Program-made: the position numbers and the translations under genes
From: Bidens hawaiensis
Taxonomy: Eukaryota > Streptophyta > Magnoliopsida > Asterales > Asteraceae
NCBI GenBank assembly: GCA_021521415.1
Contig: JAIQDT010001094.1
Location: forward strand, 248,001 to 312,000
Reading direction: 5' to 3'
Length of the DNA stretch: 64,000 nucleotides
The notes under the pieces: generated by a model
Seen by the model: the letters and a program-made list of their open reading frames with translations, nothing else
Told to the model about the DNA's origin: nothing
The model's database searches: none
Part shown: one piece after another, positions 1 through 11,442 of the stretch
Position numbering within the stretch: the stretch's first letter is position 1
Layout of the letters: every line of letters starts with the position of its first letter

Positions 1-640
1 AACCTATTTTTTTCCGTCAGATCCAACGGAATTTCAATACCTTCCGACAACAATTTTAGGCCTTTAAAATCACGCAATGTGTCAACGTATTAATGGATAT
101 GACTGGATTCGTTAAAGTACCATCTGATCCGACGAAATTTAATGGAAGTGACGGAATTCACCATATTCTACCTCTCAATCCTTAAACCTCAATAACCAAT
201 TTCTATCTCCGTCTTTCTTATTTCTCTACAAAATCAAGCAAATCAATAGTCTAAATCGCTTAATTTTTTGTGGAGAACACAACCATAGTGTTCAATTTCA
301 CTCTAGAGTCTAGAATTCAAAATCAAAAATCCCCGAAATGAAAATATAGTGTTCGAAGAACAAATTAAACAGTCGGATCCGATAGAAACATGAACTGAAC
401 CGTTATACCCGACTGTTTATTATTACGTCACCTAGAACACGACATCCGTCAGATAGCTTAAAAAAACGTCAGATCCTCAGGAAAATAATTTGAATAAGTG
501 TCAACATCTGATAGGCTATGCTAATGCGTCAGATAAGTTCTTGTTTCCATTGGATCCGACAGAAAAAATAAGCTATTTTAAGAATTTTTTTTTTAAAAAG
601 CCAAATGCTATTTCTGAAAAAAAAGTCGGTCAAAATAGGT
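1..640. repeat. Degraded DNA-transposon fragment with TCCGTCAGAT-type subterminal motifs
   Basis: The first ten bases (AACCTATTTT) reappear inverted at about 631-640 (AAAATAGGTT). Between them, variants of TCCGTCAGATCC and of its complement GGATCTGACGGA occur repeatedly, for example near 15, 121, 371, 444, 467, 508, 526 and 553. Dense short motifs in both orientations next to an end are typical of subterminal regions of plant TIR transposons such as CACTA or Mutator types. There is no coding frame. The left end may lie outside the window, so the superfamily is not assigned. Confidence 0.35.
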
Positions 641-856
641 TATTTTAAGAATTAAAAAATATATATATATATAATAACTTACATACGATGACAACAAAAC
701 ATTAAATAACTAACGTTTGCTTAACGGTAACAACGTTGTTGGTTTCCTCGAAACTGTCTTCTCGTGTTCTCCGTCTGTTCCTTATCTACAAAAACTCGGT
801 TCCTAAATTCCAACTATATATACATATTCATATATTCATCATCTCCAATTCCATTC

Positions 857-898
<42 letters not shown>
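857..898. repeat. (TAA)n microsatellite in the 5' leader of the C2 gene
   Basis: About 14 TAA/AAT trinucleotides lie 20 bp before the ATG at 919. They would fall in the 5' UTR. Read through from an upstream non-ATG start they give an Asn run, which is not expected in this family, and this supports starting at 919. Confidence 0.85.
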
Positions 899-918
899 TT
901 CAACTCAAGCAAGCAACC

Positions 919-1680
919 ATGACTCAAATACCACTAGAACTCAAACTCATCTCAGCAAAAGGACTTAACAAAGTCAACCTCATCGCCAAAATGGATGTCT
1001 ACGCCATCGTCTACATCACCGGCAACGGGAAACAAGTCCAGAAGCAGAAAACCGGTGTCGATAAAGACGGAGACTCCAATCCCACGTGGAATCATCCGAT
1101 GAAGTTTACGATAGATGAGCACGCTGCGTTACAAAACCTATTAACTCTTGTTGTTGATATCAAAGCGGAAGGCTTGTTGGTGGATAAAGACGTAGGAGAA
1201 GTACATGTTCCGGTTATGGAGCTTTTGGACGGTTATTCGGTTGGAGGGAAACCGTTACAGTTTGTTAGTTATCAGGTCAGGAAACCGAATGGCAAACCGA
1301 AAGGCGAACTCAATTTTTCGTATAAGTTCGGTAAGGTTGAGGAGCCGGTGATGGCGTATCCACCGGGGAAAGATAATAAGTTGGACGAGCCTGTTACGGC
1401 TTATCCAACGGTGGGTTATGGAAATAGTTCATTATACCCACCGTTATATACAGCAGCGGACGGTGCTGGTTCGGGAATTTATCCACCACCACCGGCCGCT
1501 GCTGCTGGTACTTATCCTCCTGTGGGAGGAGTGTATTATCCTCCTACGGGGTACGCTCAACCACAGGTGGGATATGGGTACCAGTACCAGCAGTCAGGTT
1601 ACAATGGTTACCCTCCGCCTCCACCAATAGGGTCGGAGGGTATCCTTCACAACCACAAAAGCCTCAGAAGAATAAATTAG
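919..1680 (+). CDS. SRC2: SRC2-like C2-domain protein (C-terminus frameshifted)
   Basis: This is a C2-domain protein of the plant SRC2 / cold-regulated family, which binds Ca2+ and phospholipid at membranes and the ER. The ATG at 919 starts MTQIPLELKLISAKGL, the expected first strand of a C2 domain, which covers about residues 1-135. A Pro/Gly/Tyr-rich tail (YPPP, GYGYQYQ) follows. The frame stops at 1678-1680 after 253 residues. The usual family end, a basic PQKNK stretch, a Gly/Leu-rich segment (GLGLGAGLLGGALGG) and a short Gly/Cys tail, is present but in frame 3 at about 1632-1799, stopping at 1797-1799. The body and tail are therefore offset by one or two bases somewhere near 1610-1640. 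Either the allele is frameshifted, losing the hydrophobic Gly-rich end, or there is a sequencing error in the CCTCCGCCTCCACC run. Confidence 0.8.
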   Translation: MTQIPLELKLISAKGLNKVNLIAKMDVYAIVYITGNGKQVQKQKTGVDKDGDSNPTWNHPMKFTIDEHAALQNLLTLVVDIKAEGLLVDKDVGEVHVPVMELLDGYSVGGKPLQFVSYQVRKPNGKPKGELNFSYKFGKVEEPVMAYPPGKDNKLDEPVTAYPTVGYGNSSLYPPLYTAADGAGSGIYPPPPAAAAGTYPPVGGVYYPPTGYAQPQVGYGYQYQQSGYNGYPPPPPIGSEGILHNHKSLRRIN

Positions 1681-1799
1681 GTCTTGGATTGGGAGCTGGA
1701 TTATTGGGAGGAGCGTTGGGCGGTTTATTGCTAGGGGATATTGTGTCGGACGCTGCTAGCTGTGGCGGCTGTGGTGGTGGTTGCGGTGGCGGGTGTTGA
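1632..1799 (+). pseudogene. Out-of-frame Gly/Leu-rich tail of the SRC2-like gene
   Basis: Frame 3 encodes a tail containing PQKPQKNK, then GLGLGAGLLGGALGGLLLGD, then a Cys/Gly run (CGGCGGGCGGGC) before TGA at 1797-1799. SRC2 homologues typically end with this hydrophobic Gly-rich segment. It is one frame away from the C2 reading frame that ends at 1680, and there is no plausible intron between them. I interpret it as the true 3' end of the gene, disconnected by a small indel. Confidence 0.7.
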
Positions 1800-3392
1800 A
1801 ACCTCCAAAAGTGTGAATTGGTTCGTAGTAATTGTCATCCTAAAATCAAAAGAGATGGATTAAGGATAGTTGTACATGTATTTTAGTTTTGTTATAAGTC
1901 GACTAAATTAATAATGTAGAGGCTAAAGTTTGGCATAAAACAACCTATGGCCGAAAACAATTCAAGTGTTGATATTGTCTATTCATGATGGATAAATAAA
2001 TAATGTATATGAAAAATATTTTTCTCTACAAATATTATAAAAAGTTATAAATCAAGAGTATAAACACTCATCGTTTGAGTTAATATTAACCATCTTATCT
2101 AACATTCATTCTTTAGTTAAAAGAGTTTGTATTCATTAAAACGATCTCTAATTCGATAGGTATCTCCGTTACAATAATTCGAAATAAAGAGGATGATCTC
2201 GTCTTCTCATCTCCCTAAATTTATGATCGATGGGTTGTTTATACTTTATTGAACTTGTTTAATAAGGGGTTCTTCTTTAACAAAGACAACATTTACATAT
2301 ATAAATGCGTACAATCATTTAAATCTATACAATAATCGTCCTACTATGGGTGACATCCTCCATTTTTCAAGATATCGCCCTTGCCAAGGGCTACCCAATC
2401 AACTTTTTCAACGATTAAATCTGTATAATGATAAATAATTTTATATTTATTTAAAAGGATCAAATAGACGGTTGAAAAATGTATAATCTAAATATGAACT
2501 ACAATTATCAATCCTAAAACAATTCATGATTTCAACTGTTTACAAACTCATGAAAATTAATGTATCGTAAAATCACAAACAACTTTTATGATGCAGACTT
2601 CCTATTTATTAGCAATTAATAATTATCTAATAATCAGACAAATACATCTTTTCTTTAATAGCAAGACCATCACCAATAGAAGGTGTTTTTTAATGTTTTT
2701 GGATGCTTACATGACATTTGTCCCTACTAAAACACCATATTCCTCCTCGATCCTTTATCTCTCCTCTCTCATCCATCTCCCTCACAAACACATTCTTCAT
2801 CAAGAATCTTTCTACACTATCTCTCACCTATATTACACCATCTCTCCTTCACATCATTTTTTTTCTTAAAAACACCTCAAAAATCTTATATTGTGGATGC
2901 TCTAAGATGTTGATACTTTATTGTCAGTTAGACAATTATAAAGACAGAAGTTCATCTTCAAAACCCGAGTCATGGTCTTCATAAGCTTATTCATCTTCCA
3001 GACTTCATGTCAAACAGTCAGAGGTTTTTGACCCTGATCTTCAATATTGCAATTACATAAAATCTAAGTAAACTATTACATATATAGTACAAATAAATCT
3101 AAGCAATGGTTTGAACCTAACAACTTGTTAAGAGCATCAACGATGCAACATTTTAAACTTTCACAAATCGTCATATCAGCTACCACATCATATTCCAAAC
3201 TTTCTTCAAAAACATTTTTTTCTTATAACACTACATCCTTGCATTAAACACTTTTGGATTTGATGAAAATTAATAACACTAATAAAGAAAGAAAAACAAT
3301 TAAAAAGTTAGTTTTTAAAATTTTTTTTGACCGCTTGAAAACCTAATAAACACGTAACCTTTTTAAAAAAACCTTAAAAACAATGTACCAAT
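1800..3392. other. AT-rich intergenic DNA
   Basis: This holds the 3' flank of the C2 gene and about 1.5 kb of AT-rich sequence with no convincing coding frame. The one substructure seen is a possible MITE at about 2658-2905. Confidence 0.6.
2658..2905. repeat. Possible MITE with degenerate GAGCATC-type ends
   Basis: The left edge reads CAAGACCATCACCAATAGAAG and the right edge, on the other strand, CTTAGAGCATCCACAATATAAG. These are imperfect inverted repeats of a kind common in short plant MITEs. No clean target duplication was found, and the interior is pyrimidine-rich and non-coding. Confidence 0.3.
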
Positions 3393-3393
3393 G

Positions 3394-3467
<74 letters not shown>
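3393..3467. repeat. (TA)n microsatellite
   Basis: About 70 bp of nearly pure TA. It is the left border of a chain of short inverted-repeat elements (see entries up to 6054). Confidence 0.95.
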
Positions 3468-3471
<4 letters not shown>

Positions 3472-3744
3472 AGTATAGTTTGAAAATCCTCTTGAGTTGA
3501 GAAAACCTTATGTAACATCGTTTTTTTTTGTTACATGCAATATATGTTGTTACATTTAATACAAAACATCGAAAACATAAGTTGCTATTTTTTTTTACAT
3601 TTTTTAGTAATTTTTATATATGTTTTCAGGAAAAAGAAAATGTAAATAAACTTTTACATCTTTATCTTTAATTAAAAACATGTGGTTGAGAATGAGTTTT
3701 TAGAGTTTTTACAAATCAAGTGAGTTTTTATTCTAACCTAACCC
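3468..3744. mobile_element. Short TIR element between TA tracts, copy 1
   Basis: A non-coding element starting GAGAAGTATAGTTTGAAAATC and ending near 3744 in GAGTTTTTATTCTAACCTAAC. The ends are inverted relatives (TTGAGTTG..GAAAAC against GTTTTTACAAATCAAG). (TA)n lies on both sides (3393-3467 and 3745-3762). Internal marks shared with the copies at 4922 and 5701 are AACATCGTTTTTTTT, GTTACAT..ATATGTTGTTACATTT and TATATATGTTTTCAGGA. It resembles elements that insert into TA microsatellites, such as the Micron type described in rice. Confidence 0.6.
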
Positions 3745-3869
3745 TATATATATATATATATGCCATATTACGCCACCACACATTAAAAAAAAGTTAATTA
3801 CATTCCCGGGTGGGACTGTCATGGTCTGCCAATTGAGTTAAAAGGCAAGTGATAGTTTGTCCTTGTGTA

Positions 3870-4893
3870 TTTTCAATTAAGAACTCTTAAATAGGTTGAG
3901 AACTTTAAGAACTAGTTATAGCCAATCAAATTATTTTATTCATTATCTATCTACTTTTCAAATAGGAGCAGTGAAGTCTTTCTAAACTTTTACCATGATT
4001 TTAAATCTCCTACAATATCTCATAATCACGATTCGTTTGAATATATACATCCCAAATTCCTATTTTTCCTCATGATTTAATATTTATTTTGTTTACGATT
4101 AATATTTGGAGAAAGTAGCCTACGGATAAATGTTTATTATCTCTTTTTGGTTTTTATTTTTTTAATTTACGATTTCTTTTATTGCAACTAAACTCTATCA
4201 ATTCATAAACTTGAACATGTTTAAAAGCTATTTGTATGCTTTTTTATTGAAACTGTATTTTTATGATACCATATTTATTTTTTTTATTTACAGAGTTGCA
4301 TAATTCTCATATTTATATGTTTATATATATGTAAATGTGCTATTTACACATGTGCATAGGTTATTTTCAGATCACCTGTTAAAGTTGCATTTGCAAATTT
4401 TAGACATATTTACATAGTGTAAAGTTTAATGTTTGTTTTAAAGGAAAAACAAATTTTACATATATTTACATATAGTGTTGTAAATTTATAAGTTACATTA
4501 AGAGTTAACTATATGTAAATCCCAAATTTTACATATATTTACATATAGTGTAAATCCCATGAAAGATTTTTAGTTTTCCCAATTGTTGTTCCCACTAAGG
4601 TATATTCAATCCTGGAATTAATATAATTTGATTTAACCTTATTTTCTCTTTATGAAGAACGTGGGTTAAGAAAAGAGAGGAATAATCGGAATTTCTTTTT
4701 TGGTTACAACAGTTTTAAAAAAAGACTCAAATATCATTCCCGTTATACCCTTTATGCCTAAATTAAACCCTTCAACTAACAAGTTTCTTACAATAATACC
4801 CTTGTTTAATCACATCCATTGATTGATAAGATCGATGTCTATTAAAAGTTCTTAGAGTTCTTAACAAAAAATGAGTTCTTAAAGGATACTAAC
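3870..4893. mobile_element. About 1-kb TIR element ending at a TA tract
   Basis: The left end (about 3870-3910, containing AATTAAGAACTCTTAAATAG and GAGAACTTTAAGAACT) is an inverted match to the right end (4845-4893, containing GTTCTTAGAGTTCTTAAC and GAGTTCTTAAAGGATACTAA). The right edge abuts (TA)n at 4894. Internally there are several TTTACATATATTTACATATAG repeats (about 4390-4560). It has no coding capacity. It looks like a longer cousin of the element at 5274. Confidence 0.5.
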
Positions 4894-4921
4894 CCCATAT
4901 ATATATATAGATATATATATA

Positions 4922-5245
4922 AGAGAAGTATAGTTTGAAAATCCTCTTGAATTAAGAAAACCCATTAAAACCCTATGTAACATCGTTTTTTTTTGTTACA
5001 TGTAATATATGTTGTTACATTTAATACAGAACATCGAAAATATAAAAAAAATGTTTTGCTATTTTTTTACATTTTTTAGTAATTTTTATATATGTTTTCA
5101 GGAGAGAGAAAATGTAAATAAATTTTACATTTTTTATTAACTTTAATTGTGTATCACAAGATTTAATCTTTAATTAAAAGCATGTGGTTGAGAATGAGTT
5201 TCTAGAGTTTTCACAACTCAAGTGAGTTTTTATTCTAACATAACC
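4922..5245. mobile_element. Short TIR element between TA tracts, copy 2
   Basis: Clearly homologous to 3468-3744 along its whole length. It begins GAGAAGTATAGTTTGAAAATC and ends in CAAGTGAGTTTTTATTCTAAC, flanked by TA tracts at 4894-4921 and 5246-5273. Non-coding. Confidence 0.65.
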
Positions 5246-5273
5246 ATATATATATATATATATATATATATAT

Positions 5274-5612
5274 GGAAGATTTCAAATGAGAACCCCATTG
5301 AGTTTTAAGAACTCAAAAGAACTCAGTATAACGATTTTTTTTTTCAAATTTTTTTTACACATGCATAATATATGTAGGTTACATACACGTAAAAAAATTA
5401 CAGAATTTTTTACGCACCGAGTCGACATTTTACACATGTGTAAAGGACGTAAAAGTTAGTGTAATCAGTTACATATTTATTCTCTCTCCTACTTTGACTT
5501 TTTTGTCAGATTTAATCTCAACCACATATTCCAATTCATTTAATTAAATGTGTGGCCTAGAATGAAAGTTCTTAAGTTCTTACAACTCAACATGGTTCTC
5601 AAAATATCCTTC

Positions 5613-5615
<3 letters not shown>
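5274..5615. mobile_element. Related short TIR element between TA tracts
   Basis: The left end contains TTCAAATGAGAACCCCATTG and AGTTTTAAGAACTC; the right end contains GTTCTTACAACTCAACATGG and GTTCTCAAAATATCC. These are inverted relatives. It shares the inside plan of copies 1-3 but has a different sequence (TTACACATGTGTAAAGGACG). TA tracts lie on both sides. Confidence 0.55.

Positions 5616-5700
<85 letters not shown>
5616..5700. repeat. (TA)n microsatellite
   Basis: About 85 bp of TA/AT repeats separating two elements of the chain. Confidence 0.95.
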
Positions 5701-5701
<1 letters not shown>

Positions 5702-6024
5702 GGTAAGGTTAAAATAAAACCCATTTGAGTTGTGAAAACCCGCGAAAACCCTATGTAACATCGTTTTTTTTGTTATATGTAATATATGTTGTAACATTTA
5801 ATACAAAATATCGAAACATCAAAAAAAATGTTTTGCTATTTTTTAACATTTTTTTACTAATTTTTATATATGTTTTCAGGAGAGAGAAAAAGTTATATTT
5901 ATATTTACATTTTTTATTCACTTTAATTGTGTACCACAAGATTTAAACATTAATTAAAAACATGTGGTTGAGAATGAGTTTCTAAAGTTTTCACAACTCA
6001 AGTGGGTTTTCATTTTATACTTAG
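5701..6024. mobile_element. Short TIR element between TA tracts, copy 3
   Basis: Homologous to copies 1 and 2. The left end reads CGGTAAGGTTAAAATAAAAC then CCATTTGAGTTGTGAAAACC; the right end reads GTTTTCACAACTCAAGTGGG then TTTTCATTTTATAC, a good inverted match. TA tracts flank it (5616-5700, 6025-6054). Confidence 0.65.
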
Positions 6025-6054
<30 letters not shown>

Positions 6055-6056
<2 letters not shown>

Positions 6057-7794
6057 TGTGAGAGAGGGGGCAAACTTCCACCGTATACACGTTCTGAACA
6101 ACAAAAACCTCAACTAGCTCACATTGCTACTCGTCCGGTTGTTGTGTTTTTGTATTTTTCATACACGACCACATAAGCCACGTTATGGCCGCTCTAATGA
6201 CCACAAGCATCAATTTTCTAATCTAGATAGTGATCATTGCTTTATATTTCCGCTTGGTAGTGATTTTTTTTCTATAAGTGTTTATAAAAATTACCATATA
6301 TAATAACAGTTGGTGCTCAGTGCTCACTAGATACAATGAAGAACAAATAAGAAAAAATATTCTTTTGCTCTATCTTGGATCTTGATCTTTTTATTAATTA
6401 ATCATGAACATTTAATGATCACTTTATATAGAAAATATTTAAAACCTTTATTTGGTTTATATATGGTTTAAATATGAGAAGAAGAATAATAAGCTGAAAA
6501 GCAACTTTCAAAAAGTGACCATACCTTCCTAGATCGATCCATGATGCACCTTGGTTCTTCTCACAGTACTTTCATCTTTTGAAATATATAGTCTTTTTAA
6601 GTTTTACAAACATGTTTCTAAATCATATAGCCAAGAATATTTTTGAAATATCAGAAAACACAAAGCCGACCATTCTTTTTTGCATCTATTTTCAGATATT
6701 TTGGTATATTTTCAAAGTGAAAAGTTGTGTTAATTTCTCAAATGGTTAGTGTTTTACAAAGTTATACATGCTGAGTTTTATATAAAACATTTTAGAATAT
6801 TTTTCATCATGAAATATTCTTCCACTTAGAAATTCTAATGATCCTTATTTCTCTTATCATATTTTATGATTCTCCACCATGTATTAATTATGAGCATCTA
6901 ATTTGTATCTAACCTTTTGCCTTGTTCTTAATGTAACACCCATATGTTTTCATATTTTAACCTGGTTTTAGGCTGTCTTTCTTACAATTATAGTTGTGGA
7001 GTGACTTTTCGATATTGTACCTAACTTCATTTGGCCTAAATATGGCATGGGCGATCCGCTCATCCATCATGATTCTTCTGTGATTGATTCTTCAATTTTC
7101 CTCTACATTTGACATTGTTGATACATATAGACATGTGAATTAATATACATATATTAACATTACATATTTTTTTCTTTACAATTTAAGCATCAGGTTACAT
7201 ACTCGTGTCACTCGACGCTTAATGGTGTTGTGCATTACTTGAATTTTGTAGTTTGGATGGCCAGTACTTTGATTTTGGTGGAAACTCAAGAAAAAAAAGA
7301 GAGAAATCTTTGGAAATTTTCTTCAGACACAAACGCATCAGCCAAAGTCATCACATCCTAATTCGAGAAGCACACATTATGAGGGCGATTCAAACAACTG
7401 TGCCCAAAACTCGATTGCCACAACCATGTGCGACACCAGATCTGCAACTTGAGTGATTAGCATGTGTTAATTGTATTGGCTTTACAAAGAGTAGTGGGTT
7501 CAGGTAGCCTTTATGGTAGCTCAATCCATCGTTTACATTGGCATAGTTGTATTAGCGCTTCTTCATTACATTATTTTAGGTGGTTGTTATGTGTTTATTG
7601 TTCTAGCTTTTAAAGAATTATATGATCATTAGATAGCCTTGATGGTCTAGCATACTTCCATATATCATGGGTAGAAAATGATCTCACCATAAGCTTGTGC
7701 GTGTTGTTATTGTTTTGCTAAGTGGATTCGAAATCTAAATGATATATTTTCTTGATATATAGATTATATTCTTCTTTATTGCTTCTTTCCCTTA
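6055..7794. other. AT-rich intergenic DNA, no gene recognised
   Basis: No conserved product was seen on either strand. A 67-codon frame at 7253-7456 has no recognisable motif and no gene-like context. Confidence 0.6.
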
Positions 7795-8408
7795 GATTCT
7801 GTAACATTCGTTAAATTTCGGACTTTAAAACCTGACCCATTAAAATTTTTTTTCTATCTCAGTCTATTGTTCTTAAATCAAATTAATAAATTTATTATTA
7901 ATCATTTATTTTATTTCACGACGCTCGAATTAGTTTCGATGATACTTTCTTTTCATAATCTAACTATCAAAGAATTGCCAAAACGACCCCTAAACTAAAC
8001 TCCTAACCGTTTTTGCACCCACTCTAAAGTTCAGGGGACCGGTTTGCAATTATTATACAAACCCTTTCCTTCCTCCTCCTTCTTTCTCATCTATCGACCG
8101 CTTCCCACCCACCTTGTTTTTCTTGGCCCGTAATTCACGTCGGAAACCACGGAATTGATATTCCCATATGTTAAATGATCAAAAACGCGTCCAAATCATA
8201 CCTTATTTATGTTAATTGACAGCTAATGAACACGGGTTTATCGTCATCACTAACCGCAGCTCGTTTAATCACAAATCACTATATATACATGACTATAACT
8301 CAACTAAATCATCCCACACCACCCTATGATCATCACGAACCTTAACCCTCTCTTAATCTTATCAAATGAAGTCGCTGTGATCAGTTTCAAACTCGTGTAC
8401 ATCCCGGA

Positions 8409-9170
8409 TGTCACACTCCGGTCCAGGGCCTAGGAGTGTGACCATCAGTTGGTACCTGTTTTGTAAATATATCAGAGTAGCAGGTTCATTTTAGCGGAAG
8501 TCTTTAAATATTAAAATATTAATTTACATTATCAAAATTACTCGGGAATTAAACACCCGAGTTTCAGTTTTACAAAATAGTGATATTAATAATACAAGGA
8601 TTTATAATATTCAAAAACGAGCCATCTTGAGCGATCTTCTATGACTCCAATCCATGTATACCATCTATTGTCATCTAATTACCTGCAAGGGTGGGAAAAA
8701 CACGTCAGCTATATGCTAGTGAAACGTTGACTCGATAAAACATTTAAAACAGTCGTTAAATACAAACATAGTTTTCTGTTTCACAAACTCAGCAGGAATG
8801 CCTGTCCATTCCCTGGATTTGTACCACTGCCCTACACACAAAATTCAAAGGTTCCCCGAGTACATAGCCCCTGTTCGGAAACAACCTTCCCCTAGGCTAT
8901 GTAACCCTGTTGGAGAACCGGTTATGACTGACTTGGTTTTGTATGCCAATTATCAGTTATGTTTGGATCCAGACACATGTGTATTCGGTCTGAGTTGCTT
9001 TTTATTATCTATTTTGTATTATAACGATTTTAGAGATTTTATCTCATGCAAACATTTATCAGACTCTTTGTAACAAACAACCAGTCTATTACAAGAGTAA
9101 AATCAGTTCAGACAGTAAAAGGTTAACGTGTTCACCTTATATTATCAGTTGGAAATATCAACCTCCTTGG
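8409..9170 (-). repeat. Left (3') LTR of older gypsy element, first part
   Basis: This matches 25153-25917 of the right LTR with scattered substitutions. It is interrupted at 9170 by the inner element; the LTR resumes at 18354 after the duplicated CTTGG. Confidence 0.9.
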
Positions 9171-9660
9171 TGTCACACCCGGCCCTGAGCGGCGGAAACA
9201 GCCGGGCGCGCGCGAGTGGGGATTGATAATTAAGCACGGGCCATTGCAAACATTCAAAGATTTTCATTGCGCATGAAAAGTTTAATACAAATACATTACA
9301 TTGTTTAAAAATTACATAAAAACATCCAAGTATAAAACTGTTGAAGATTTCCAAGCCATATCCCCTTGCGCGGCGGGAACAACCACGCGCATCGAAGGGA
9401 TAGAACTAAAATCTTCCAAAAAGCTAGTTTTAGATGTTCAGCGTGAGGTGCTCTAAGTGTGACTCCATGCGCTACCTAGTTATCTCCTGAAAGACACGTA
9501 AAAATATTTGAATCAGTATAAACTGAGTGAGTTCACAAGTTTTAGTAACTTGATAAATCGTATTGCATCATAATCTCGATACAAATCATTCTGAAACATA
9601 ATTCTGATAGCATTATTAAACACATGCTTGGTAAAACATAGATCTATCAACATATTCTGA

Positions 9661-10010
9661 TAAACTCGTTGCGCGGTTTACGCGCGAACATTTCTGGGAA
9701 CTGTGCTCGTCTGTGTAAGTGGCGCTGCCACTACGAGCTAAAATAATGTAATACCGTCCCGCGGGTTACGCGCGGACACTTCTGGAAAACTGTGCTCGTC
9801 TGTGTAAGTGGCGCTGCCACTACGAGCGAATAATACTGTAATACCGTCCCGCGGGTTACGCGCGGACGTTGTGCCGGAAAACAAGGCGCTCGTCTGCGTA
9901 AGAGGAGCGACCTCTACGAGCGGGCTCAAACCCATAGTACTGCCCCATGACCATACTAGGCACTCGTCTGTGTAAGAGGAGCGACCCCTACGAGTGGGCG
10001 GATCAAACCA
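9661..10010. repeat. CGCG-rich tandem subrepeats in the inner LTR
   Basis: About four diverged units built around GCGGGTTACGCGCGGAC, then GCTCGTCTGTGTAAGTGGCG, then CTACGAGC. The same array is at 16601-16950 in the other LTR. It lies downstream of the predicted TATA in the direction of transcription (minus strand), so it would be in R/U5. Confidence 0.8.
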
Positions 10011-10517
10011 GCAGTCCCTACCCTTAGAGTTCCAATGGTAAAGTGATCACTTACTCGAATTCTGGCGCACATACATCGTAAACCATAGATAACCGTTTGC
10101 ATTGCTCATCATGAAACATAATTTAAACACAATCGTTTGCATAACTTGTAAGTATAACATGATAAATCGTAATTTAAGTACGTGTCCCTCGCCCCGAAAA
10201 CAGTTTAAAAACAGTGAAAACAGCGAGAATAGGGGCTGTGAGACTCACCTGAGGTTCTTGTTAAGGGATTAATCGAGATTCGGGTTTTCTTGGTGTTGGC
10301 CTTGGAATCGAAGGTCTAGAATACGATTAAATAACAAGAAGTATATATATTAAGATCAAGAAATAGGAGAATATAAGGGTTGGATAGTAGGTCTCAAGGT
10401 TATATTCTCGGCTTACCTAGTAACAGGATCGGAAATGAAAACAACGGATGCTTGGGAGAGGATTAGTGCAAGTTTGTAGTTCTTTGAAGTGTGTTTTGGG
10501 TGATAATTTAGGTTACA

Positions 10518-10525
10518 AATTTATA
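10518..10525 (-). promoter_or_regulatory. TATA box of inner 3' LTR
   Basis: On the minus strand CCTATAAATTTG, in the same place as the 5' LTR copy at 17458-17465. Confidence 0.45.
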
Positions 10526-11408
10526 GGCAAACTCAAGGGAACACAATCCCTTGCTTTAGGGGATTGAAATCTTTTCATATCTAAATGTAATGATGATAAA
10601 GTATGGAAGTTATTATTATTTACTTAAGAGTGGAGTGGTGGATAAAAGATTTTGATTTGATTTGGACAGAACATGCAGGTCTGGGGTTGGTGAGAATAGG
10701 GTGGCTGACAGTTGACTTTTCATGTTACAGTGTGCTTTTTCAGGTACTTTTGTCAGTGTACAGTAAAAAGTGGAAAATCTCTGAAACACGCTACTGTTTC
10801 CTTTTGGGCGGGAGTAATCTCCTTATGTCTGGAGAATAGACTAAGTGTTCTGTGCGCATCACTTTGTGCGCATAGCTTTCTGCGTGAAGGACATTTCTTT
10901 GCTGCGGGTAGGTGCGTAACCTTCTCGCAGTTAGGGACATTGAGTTTCATTTGTAGATTCTCCAGGGGGTCTTGGTATTTCAACATAGTGATCAGTCATG
11001 TTGAAGTCAATTCCATCTTGGAGCTTCAGACAAACTAGCTCTCAATGCTCCCGCCATGCGGGGAGGTTAGTTCCCTTCCGCACGCGCATAAACGATTTAG
11101 GATGCACCCGCCTTAGCATTATGCGGGATGGTCAACCCATAGACAACATAACGTTAAGTTACATGAAAACATAAAGCCAAAACATTCACGCATGGCGCAT
11201 ATAACATATGCTCACGCTGGTTCTTAACATGGTGCGCTCGCGCAGGTTGCATGTAACAACTGCACGCGCTGACTAACATGGCGCGCTCGCGCAGGGCGCA
11301 CATAACAAATGCACGCGCTGACTAATATGGCGCGCTTAATATTCACAATCACCTAATTATTAGGTTGATTACTTAGCTTATGGGTTTGGGAATTTACCGG
11401 TTGTCACA

Positions 11409-11418
11409 TTCTCCCCTC
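11409..11418 (-). promoter_or_regulatory. Polypurine tract of inner gypsy element
   Basis: Directly before the 3' LTR the minus strand reads GAGGGGAGAA, an all-purine run at the place where plus-strand DNA synthesis is primed. Confidence 0.8.
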
Positions 11419-11442
11419 GTTAAACGAATTTCGTCCCGAAAT

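Larger units (their letters stand above)
9171..11408 (-). repeat. 3' LTR of inner gypsy element
   Basis: 2238 bp, nearly identical to 16112-18348. It contains a CGCG-rich block of about four related 90-100-bp units at 9661-10010 and a roughly 60-bp GCGCGCTCGCGCAG-type duplication at 11228-11335. Small frames inside it are not genes. Confidence 0.95.

Noticed and set aside
7253..7456. 67-codon plus-strand frame
   Set aside because: No known motif, no splice context and located in AT-rich repeat-bearing DNA; chance frame.
8798..9073. 91-codon frame in the older LTR (and relative at 25562-25942)
   Set aside because: The two LTR copies differ in frame and length, as expected for non-coding LTR sequence.
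9661..10010. CRISPR-like repeat array
   Set aside because: The repeats are long, diverged tandem LTR units in a plant retrotransposon with no spacers or cas genes.
10603..11038. Overlapping frames inside the inner LTR (also at 17543-17978)
   Set aside because: Present in both LTRs in overlapping frames on both strands, with no family resemblance; LTR sequence, not genes.
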